DNA of 12,050 bases from Chitinophagaceae bacterium (GTDB taxonomy: Bacteria; Bacteroidota; Bacteroidia; Chitinophagales; Chitinophagaceae), in assembly GCA_003151295.1 (NCBI GenBank), contig PLXD01000218.1:6794-18843 (forward strand), given 5' to 3'. The translations under genes and the position numbers were made by a program. The notes below the pieces were generated by a model, which did no database searches, was not told where the DNA came from, and was given only the letters and a program-made list of their open reading frames with translations. Positions within the stretch are counted from its first letter, which is position 1; each line of letters opens with the position of its first letter. This document shows, one piece after another, positions 6,872 through 12,050 of the stretch.

Positions 6872-6901
6872 AAGTACGTAAAAAAAACGGTACTTGCAAG
6901 T
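6872..6901. promoter_or_regulatory. Inverted-repeat cluster in the divergent lipoprotein/mpl spacer
   Basis: AAGTAC (6872-6877) and GTACTT (6890-6895) form an inverted repeat around an A-rich spacer. The right arm overlaps a perfect 10-bp palindrome ACTTGCAAGT (6892-6901). The cluster lies about 75 bp before the mpl start and about 140 bp before the divergent lipoprotein start. It could be an operator, but I know no regulator with this site, and short palindromes arise by chance. Confidence 0.25.
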
Positions 6902-6974
6902 TCCGGGCGGCCCGAATCGAAAAATTTTGCTAATATGCTGATCTTGAATACATTTAATTCTCAAACAATATATT

Positions 6975-8333
6975 TTGAACCTACATTTTATTGCCATCGG
7001 CGGCAGCGTCATGCACCAGCTTGCTATCGCCCTGCATAGAAAGGGATATACCATCACCGGCAGCGACGACGAGCTATTCGAGCCGGCCAAAGGCAACCTG
7101 GACCGGGAAGGCCTGCTTCCGCCTGCCAATGGATGGTTTCCAGGGAAGATACATGCCGGTCTGGATGCCATTATCCTGGGCATGCACGCGAAAGCCGATA
7201 ATCCCGAACTGTTGCGCGCCGGTGAGCTCGGCCTGCCGATCTATTCCTTCCCGGAATATATCTATCAGGAGAGCCGGGACAAGACCCGTGTCGTTGTCGG
7301 GGGCAGCCATGGAAAGACTACCACGACTTCCATGATCATGCATGTGCTGAGGGCCGCGGGCATGGACTTCGATTACCTGGTAGGCGCCAGGCTCGAAGGA
7401 TTCGAACAATCCGTCAATATTACGCATGCGCCCCTGATCGTCTGCGAGGGGGATGAATACCCTGCCAGCACCCTGGAAAAGAGGCCTAAGTTCCATTTTC
7501 TTTTTCCACATATTGCTATCCTCACCGGCATTGCCTGGGATCATATTAATGTCTTTCCTACTTTTGAGAATTACCTGGACCAGTTTCGGACCTTTATCGA
7601 CAAAATAGAGCCCGGAGGCGTATTAATTTACAATCAAACCGACCCCGTTCTCTCGGCCCTGGTAGAAAAACATCCCCATCCGGTTCGTAAGATCGGGTAT
7701 GCGATCCCGGTACATGCGATAGAAAACGGCACGACAGTTGTGGAGTTGGAAGGGCATCGGGGGAAACTGAAGGTTTTCGGGGATCATAACCTGCTGAACT
7801 TGCAGGCTGCATTCCTGGCTTGTAAGGAATTGGGTGTAGAGGCGTCGGCCTTCGTATCCTTCATGGGAAGTTTTACCGGGGCAGCCAAAAGGCTCGAGTT
7901 GCTGGCGGCCAATGAGCATACCAGTGTTTACCGCGATTTCGCGCATGCACCATCCAAGGTGAGGGCGACTATGGAAGCGGTTAAAAGGCAGTTTCCGGGA
8001 AGGCGGCTCATCGCCGTCCTCGAACTGCATACTTATAGCAGCCTTAACGAGGCGTTCATGGACCAGTACCGGGGCTCCCTGGATCCGGCCGATATTGCGG
8101 CGGTATTCTATTCGAAGCATGCCCTGGAGCTGAAGCGCCTGCCCGACCTGCCCCGTGAAAAAGTATTGGACGGATTTGGAAGGCAGGATCTGGCGGTCAT
8201 CAACCGGAAAGAAGGATTGGTGGAATGGCTCGGGCAACATTCTTTTGAAAATGCTACCTTGCTGCTAATGAGCTCGGGCGACTATGACGGATGGGATATA
8301 GCCGGCTTTGCCAAAGCAATTTCCCGATCGTAA
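6975..8333 (+). CDS. mpl: UDP-N-acetylmuramate:L-Ala-gamma-D-Glu-meso-DAP ligase (Mpl), peptidoglycan recycling
   Basis: This 452-residue Mur-ligase-family enzyme attaches recycled murein tripeptide directly to UDP-MurNAc with ATP, in the cytoplasm. The N-terminal domain opens with HFIAIGGSVMHQLAIAL (residues 4-20) and GYTITGSDD, the UDP-binding Rossmann-like fold. The P-loop is GGSHGKTTTT (109-118). The central domain has CEGDEYPAS (157-165) and GIAWDHINVFPT (185-196). FGDHNLLNLQAAFLA and FTGAAKRLE lead into the C-terminal domain, with YRDFAHAPSKVRATMEA. The IGGS-MH opening and DEY block distinguish this group from MurC. The start must be TTG 6975: no ATG or GTG lies nearby in frame and homologs begin at this point. 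Length is normal. The gene is intact and heads a plus-strand run; the exonuclease gene starts 41 bp after its stop. Confidence 0.93.
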   Translation: MNLHFIAIGGSVMHQLAIALHRKGYTITGSDDELFEPAKGNLDREGLLPPANGWFPGKIHAGLDAIILGMHAKADNPELLRAGELGLPIYSFPEYIYQESRDKTRVVVGGSHGKTTTTSMIMHVLRAAGMDFDYLVGARLEGFEQSVNITHAPLIVCEGDEYPASTLEKRPKFHFLFPHIAILTGIAWDHINVFPTFENYLDQFRTFIDKIEPGGVLIYNQTDPVLSALVEKHPHPVRKIGYAIPVHAIENGTTVVELEGHRGKLKVFGDHNLLNLQAAFLACKELGVEASAFVSFMGSFTGAAKRLELLAANEHTSVYRDFAHAPSKVRATMEAVKRQFPGRRLIAVLELHTYSSLNEAFMDQYRGSLDPADIAAVFYSKHALELKRLPDLPREKVLDGFGRQDLAVINRKEGLVEWLGQHSFENATLLLMSSGDYDGWDIAGFAKAISRS

Positions 8334-8356
8334 GATTTCTCAATAGATTTCTCAAT
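8333..8356. repeat. 12-bp perfect tandem duplication at the mpl 3' end
   Basis: AGATTTCTCAAT occurs twice in a row at 8333-8344 and 8345-8356. The first copy begins on the last base of the mpl TAA. It lies wholly in the spacer before the exonuclease start, so it changes no protein. It looks like a slippage duplication and could vary in copy number between strains. Confidence 0.85.
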
Positions 8357-8374
8357 AATAATTACCAGGAAGGA

Positions 8375-9142
8375 ATGTTACAACTTAAAAAACCGCTTGC
8401 TTTTATCGACCTCGAAACGACCGGTATCAACCTTGGGAGCGATCGGATCGTCGAGATTGCCATTGTTAAGATCATGCCAGACGGGAAAAAGATCATCAAG
8501 CGCAAACTGATCAACCCGGAAATGCCGATCCCCCAGACCTCCATCGATATACATGGGATCACCGATGAGATGGTAAAGGATGCGCCCAGTTTCAAACAGG
8601 TCGCCAATGAACTGAAGCAATTTCTTGACAACTGTGATCTTGCGGGGTATAATTCAAACCGCTTCGATATTCCACTGATGGTAGAGGAATTTTTACGTAT
8701 CGGGATGGAGTTTGACAATAAGGGCAGAAAGTTATTAGATGTGCAGAAAATATTTCATATGATGGAACCCCGCACCCTGAGTGCTGCTTACCGTTTTTAT
8801 TGCAGTAAGACACTTGAAGGGGCACATGGTGCAGAAGCGGATGCGGCGGCTACCTGGGAAGTGTTGGAAGCCCAGGTAGTCCGATATCCCCAGTTGGGCA
8901 GCGATGTAGATAGCATCCTCAAATGCGTAGGGGAGGACCTGACCGTCGATTTCGCCCGTCGTTTCATTTTTGAGAACGGGGTGGAAGTATTCAATTTCGG
9001 AAAGCACAAGGGAAGGCCCGTTGCCGATATCTTAAAGGCCGAGCCTCAATATTATGACTGGATGATGAAGGGGGACTTTCCTCTGCATACCAAGCAGAAG
9101 CTGACAGAGATATTTAACCGTACCCTGTTAAAAAAGGGATAA
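8375..9142 (+). CDS. DnaQ-like DEDDh 3'-5' exonuclease with ExoX-like C-terminal domain
   Basis: This 255-residue protein starts at ATG 8375 (MLQLKKPLAFIDLETTG), right behind AGGAAGGA, an unusually purine-rich, SD-like leader for this phylum. The frame is open back to 8291 inside mpl, but that extension is not conserved-looking. The exonuclease motifs are complete: Exo I D12 and E14 (FIDLETTG), Exo II N93...D98 (NSNRFD), Exo III H151...D156 (HGAEAD), so it is the DEDDh type. The C-terminus, FNFGKHKGRPVADIL then YYDWMMKGDFP (residues 207-235), matches the short C-terminal module found in exodeoxyribonuclease X-like proteins. It probably trims DNA 3' ends in repair or acts as a stand-alone proofreading-like nuclease; the substrate is inferred only from the family. 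It follows mpl by 41 bp. Confidence 0.93.
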   Translation: MLQLKKPLAFIDLETTGINLGSDRIVEIAIVKIMPDGKKIIKRKLINPEMPIPQTSIDIHGITDEMVKDAPSFKQVANELKQFLDNCDLAGYNSNRFDIPLMVEEFLRIGMEFDNKGRKLLDVQKIFHMMEPRTLSAAYRFYCSKTLEGAHGAEADAAATWEVLEAQVVRYPQLGSDVDSILKCVGEDLTVDFARRFIFENGVEVFNFGKHKGRPVADILKAEPQYYDWMMKGDFPLHTKQKLTEIFNRTLLKKG

Positions 9143-9168
9143 AACCACCCAAACACCTTGAAAAACCG

Positions 9169-9176
9169 TATTTTTG
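9169..9176 (+). promoter_or_regulatory. Possible Bacteroidota -7 promoter box before the glycosyltransferase gene
   Basis: TATTTTTG fits the Bacteroidota -7 consensus TAnnTTTG and lies about 22 bp before the TTG start at 9199. I see no clear -33 TTG at the usual spacing; a TTG at 9158 is too near. If used, the glycosyltransferase and transporter genes would have their own promoter within the run. Confidence 0.35.
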
Positions 9177-9198
9177 TTTTATAAGTCACTATTGTCAG

Positions 9199-9993
9199 TT
9201 GGAAAAAATAGTAATCATACCTACTTACAACGAAAAGGAGAATATATCCAATATCCTCGAAGCGATCTTCAAATTGAAGGAAGATTTTCATGTGCTCGTG
9301 ATCGATGACAGCTCACCGGATGGTACTGCTCAGATCGTAAAAGATCTCCAGCAAAGCTATCCCGGGCAGCTTTTCCTCGAAGAAAGATCCGGCAAGCAAG
9401 GGCTTGGAACGGCCTATATCCACGGTTTCAAATGGGCGGTTCGTAATGATTACCAGTTCATCTTCGAAATGGATGCCGATTTCTCCCATAATCCCAAAGA
9501 TCTCAAACGTCTCTATGAAGCCTGCAAATTTCAGGGTGGGGATGTGGCCATAGGTTCCCGGTATGTGAAGGGAGGCGGCATTGTGAACTGGCCGAGGAAC
9601 AGGGTATTCCTATCGCGGGGGGGCTCTCTTTATACACGCCTGATCACCTGGATGCCGGTGCACGACCCCACGGCCGGTTTTGTATGTTACCGTAAAGACG
9701 TACTTGAAACGATCAATTTCGACCAAATCCGTTTTGTCGGATATGCCTTCCAGATCGAGATGAAATTTGCGAGCTGGAAGCTTGGTTTTAAAATAATAGA
9801 AGTGCCGATCATTTTCGAGGATCGTAAGTTCGGCGTTTCGAAAATGAACAAGGGCATCGTTAAAGAAGGGATCCTGGGCGTACTCAATTTACGCTGGCAA
9901 AGCCTGTTTAAAAACTATCGCCGGAGGGTGAAGAACGATTCTGTCCTGGCCATGCATTCTTTCTCAAAGGATGCTATCGCGGAAAGCAAATAA
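9199..9993 (+). CDS. GT2 glycosyltransferase, polyprenol-phosphate mannose synthase-like (DPM1 type)
   Basis: This 264-residue family-2 glycosyltransferase starts at TTG 9199; there is no ATG in frame near it and MEKIVIIPTYNEKENI is the classic N-terminus. Motifs in order are VIDDSSPDGT (34-43), GLGTAYIHGF (68-77), the metal-binding DAD (92-94) within FEMDADFSHNP, GSRYVKGGG (119-127) with NWPRNR, DPTAGFVCYR (156-165) and the later block IIEVPIIFEDRKFG. This order is that of polyprenol/dolichol monophosphate mannose synthases, which transfer a sugar from a nucleotide donor to a lipid phosphate on the cytoplasmic face. There is no C-terminal membrane domain, so it is the soluble, membrane-peripheral type. 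The donor sugar is not provable from sequence. The last 20 or so residues are variable. The transporter gene begins within a base or overlaps the end. Confidence 0.92.
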   Translation: MEKIVIIPTYNEKENISNILEAIFKLKEDFHVLVIDDSSPDGTAQIVKDLQQSYPGQLFLEERSGKQGLGTAYIHGFKWAVRNDYQFIFEMDADFSHNPKDLKRLYEACKFQGGDVAIGSRYVKGGGIVNWPRNRVFLSRGGSLYTRLITWMPVHDPTAGFVCYRKDVLETINFDQIRFVGYAFQIEMKFASWKLGFKIIEVPIIFEDRKFGVSKMNKGIVKEGILGVLNLRWQSLFKNYRRRVKNDSVLAMHSFSKDAIAESK

Positions 9994-9994
9994 T

Positions 9995-11029
9995 TTGAAA
10001 AGGTCATTCGTCCAACTACATATCGCCGTCTTCCTCGCCGGGTTTACCGGCATCCTGGGTAAGCTGATCACGCTTAATGAAGGTTTGCTGGTATGGTATC
10101 GTTTGCTGATCACCGCGGTGACTCTTTGGGTGATCGAGATCTCCGCAAAGTATTTCCGATGGGGAAGACCGGTCAAAGCGGCTGGAAGATTTGAAGCAGT
10201 AGCAGAATCTTTCGAAATAGCCGGGGAACTTGGGCTGGTCGGACCGGCCGAACCCGTTGAAGCGGTCAGGCTTTTTATGCCGACAGGTCAGGCTGAAGGA
10301 TCCGGCCGCCTGGATCGTAAAGACTTGCTGAGGATCGCAGGCATCGGGGGCATTGCCGCCCTGCATTGGGTCTGTTTCTATGGCAGTATCAAATATTCCA
10401 ATGTATCGGTGGGTCTGGTCTGTCTCTCCTCGATCGGTTTTTTTACCGCCCTGCTGGAGCCCATTCTGCTGGGTCATCGGCACGATCCGGTCGAATTATT
10501 GCTGGGACTATTGGTGATAGCGGGCATTGTGTGCATCTTCAGCTTCGATCCGCATTATAAGACGGGCATCCTGATAGGAATGCTCTCCACCCTGCTGGGA
10601 AGCATTTTCCCGATACTCAATAAACGTATGCTGGAGCGGGTATCGGCTTCTACCCTAACCCTCTATGAGCTGAGCGGCGGCTTTATCTGCCTGAGCCTGC
10701 TGATGCCTCTCTACCTATATTTTTTCCCTACCCGTTATCTCTTTCCAAATGCAGGCGACTGGGGATGGCTGCTGATTCTCAGTTGGATCTGCACGGTCCT
10801 GGCCTTCCGTCTCTCCATGAACGCCCTGCGGCACGTTTCGGCCTTTACGGTCAACCTCAGTTATAACATGGAACCGGTCTACGGTATCTTCATGGCCTTT
10901 GTCGTCTATCGCGAGGACCGGTATCTCAACGGGGGTTTCTACGCCGGCTTTGCCTGCGTGATCTTGGCCATCGGCCTGCAAATGGGGAGGCTTTGGTATT
11001 TGCATAAGAAGCGGCCTGTCACCGGGTGA
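9995..11029 (+). CDS. EamA/DMT-superfamily transporter with an enlarged first cytoplasmic loop
   Basis: I chose TTG 9995, giving 344 residues, because family-like sequence begins there (MKRSFVQLHIAVFLAGFTGILGKLI) and it lies 1 nt after the preceding stop. ATG 9971, overlapping the upstream gene by 23 nt and adding 8 residues, is the alternative. The protein has about ten hydrophobic helices in two repeats, typical of drug/metabolite transporters; helix 1 has the GFTGILGKL pattern, and the second repeat ends NLSYNMEPVYGIFMAF (about 280-295), a usual EamA feature. Substrates are unpredictable (amino acids, metabolites). Residues about 56-105, between helices 2 and 3, are a hydrophilic Glu/Gly/Ala-rich stretch longer than I expect in this group, while the flanking sequence looks intact. 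It is convergent with the broken permease, 30 bp apart. Confidence 0.9.
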   Translation: MKRSFVQLHIAVFLAGFTGILGKLITLNEGLLVWYRLLITAVTLWVIEISAKYFRWGRPVKAAGRFEAVAESFEIAGELGLVGPAEPVEAVRLFMPTGQAEGSGRLDRKDLLRIAGIGGIAALHWVCFYGSIKYSNVSVGLVCLSSIGFFTALLEPILLGHRHDPVELLLGLLVIAGIVCIFSFDPHYKTGILIGMLSTLLGSIFPILNKRMLERVSASTLTLYELSGGFICLSLLMPLYLYFFPTRYLFPNAGDWGWLLILSWICTVLAFRLSMNALRHVSAFTVNLSYNMEPVYGIFMAFVVYREDRYLNGGFYAGFACVILAIGLQMGRLWYLHKKRPVTG

Positions 11030-11059
11030 TAGGGGGTGGTCGGCTTCTATGAAAGAATT

Positions 11060-12050
11060 TTAGTCCGTTCTCAAGCTCTTGACCGGGTTGGCAACGGCCG
11101 CTTTGATCGTCTGAACGCTTAAAGTGATCAGGGCAAACAGCAGCAGCAGGGCAGCGCTTAGCGCGAATACCCACCAACTGATAGCCGTCCGGTAGGCAAA
11201 ATCTTCCAACCACTTATATGACGCCCACCAGGCCAGGGGGGCGGCGATCAGAAAGGCAAGGAGAACTAATTTTACAAATCCCCCTGACAAAATCGATACG
11301 ATGTTTGTCAGGGAAGCTCCCAGGACCTTTCTGATACCGATCTCTTTGGTGCGTATGTTCGTGGTATGGATCACCAGGCCTAACAATCCGAGGCAACTGA
11401 TGAAGATCGTCAGTCCCGTAGCCCAGAACAGGAGGCGGGAGGTGTTTGTTTCGCTCTCATAGAATTTGGCAACGGTTTCGTCGACAAAGGCATAGTCGAA
11501 ATCAGCCCCGCCGTACAGCTGTTTGTAGGCTTTCCGGATCTTCGCAATCCCGTGCTGCCAGGTTTCGCCATTGCTTCCCATCGGTCTTAACCTGATATGG
11601 AATTGAGAACCGGGCATCCCGGCGAATGCCAGCGGCCCAATTGCCGTATGCATGGACCTTTCATGAAAGTCCCCCATGACGCCAACGATCGGCAGGTCTT
11701 TACCGCTATAGCTCAACCGCTTATTCAGGATGTCTTCGGGATGCGAAAAGCCCAATAATTTTGCATAGGTCTCGTTGATCATCACTTCCCGAGCGGCTGC
11801 GCAGGTTTTCCATGCGGTTCGAGCCCGCGCGGGTCCAGTCCCTTGGCACCTGTGCGGAGATGATATAATCCTTGTTGTAACCCAGGTCTTTGCTGAAGAA
11901 ATATTGTACCTGCTGCGAAATGATGATCGCACCGATAAAGACGATGGCCGCGGTGCCGAATTGGAAGGCCACCAAAGACTTACGCAGAAGCACATTCTCC
12001 TTAACCGAAACCAGCTTCCCCTTCAGGGCGTCGACGGCTTTTAAAGAGGA
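11060..12050 (-). pseudogene. FtsX/MacB-like ABC transporter permease, internally deleted and frameshifted, 5' end outside the window
   Basis: From the right edge the minus strand reads SSLKAVDALKGKLVSVKENV, then LLRKSLVAFQFGTAAIVFIGAIII and YNKDYIISAQVPRDW to RMENLR, ending near 11803. The rest is in another frame from about 11800: REVMINETYAKLLGF, VVGV-like PIVGVMGDFHE, then the C-terminal FtsX domain with four membrane stretches and the signature TTNIRTKEIGIRKVLGAS. It ends PVKSLRTD at TAA 11060. In intact members of this family the two parts are separated by a periplasmic segment that I estimate at some 70-100 residues, so the junction is a deletion, not just a one-base slip. Such permeases (about 800 residues) pair with a LolD/MacB-type ATPase and act in lipoprotein, peptide or antibiotic export. 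Neither partner is visible. A GTG at 11993 would be only an internal start. Confidence 0.85.

Noticed and set aside
7623..8240. 205-codon open frame on the minus strand inside mpl
   Set aside because: It is the reverse shadow of well-conserved Mur-ligase sequence, with no motif of its own.
11787..11806. Programmed ribosomal frameshift in the permease
   Set aside because: There is no slippery heptamer, and a whole periplasmic segment appears to be missing at the junction, which a frameshift would not explain.
1..12050. CRISPR array, tRNA/rRNA, insertion sequence, phage or toxin-antitoxin genes
   Set aside because: I saw no spaced repeats, no tRNA-like cloverleaf, no transposase or integrase motifs, and no toxin or antitoxin pair. 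The decaying block at 4.7-5.6 kb has no visible mobile-element borders.

Overview
The window looks like chromosomal DNA of a Bacteroidota bacterium, most likely a member of the Chitinophagaceae or a close relative. The evidence is a SusC/SusD pair, a DUF6520-like small protein next to a MauE/DoxX-type membrane protein, a YtxJ-type bacillithiol-system protein, a Bacteroidota-style Mpl ligase, an FtsX-type permease of the kind repeated in Chitinophaga-like genomes, and the near absence of Shine-Dalgarno sequences. The family placement is inferred from recalled family features, not from a search.

Layout. (1) Positions 2-3620, plus strand: the 3' three quarters of a SusC/RagA TonB-dependent receptor, then its SusD/RagB surface lipoprotein 1 nt later. 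This is an outer-membrane nutrient-uptake pair of unknown substrate. (2) Positions 3648-4366, minus strand, convergent: a two-gene unit with a 4-nt overlap, a MauE/DoxX-like redox membrane protein followed by a small exported Cys- and Tyr-rich DUF6520-like protein. (3) Positions 4589-5631: a patch of decaying small genes. It holds a tiny hydrophobic ORF, a 128-codon minus-strand gene with an in-frame TAA, and a plus-strand OB-fold (tRNA_anti-like) gene with a damaged signal peptide, an in-frame TGA and a frameshift. The following AhpD-like gene has protein-like sequence upstream of its first ATG but no ordinary start codon there. (4) Positions 5632-6735: the AhpD/carboxymuconolactone-decarboxylase-like protein, tail-to-tail with a YtxJ-type protein (20-bp overlap), then a 42-residue lipoprotein gene with its own hairpin terminator. 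(5) Positions 6975-11029, plus strand: an apparently healthy run of mpl (peptidoglycan recycling), a DnaQ-type exonuclease with an ExoX-like C-terminus, a polyprenol-phosphate mannosyltransferase-like GT2 enzyme and an EamA/DMT transporter. Three of these four probably start at TTG. (6) Positions 11060-12050, minus strand: the 3' part of an FtsX/MacB-like ABC permease carrying an internal deletion with frameshift.

How they fit together. The SusCD pair imports something through the outer membrane. The MauE/DUF6520 pair, the AhpD-like protein and the YtxJ-like protein are all thiol-redox related, but only the MauE/DUF6520 pair looks like one unit. The mpl-to-DMT run is a loosely spaced housekeeping cluster without an obvious single pathway. 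I see no tRNA, rRNA, CRISPR, insertion sequence or phage gene. The most unusual aspect is the concentration of broken or marginal genes at 4.7-5.6 kb, plus a separately broken permease at the right edge.
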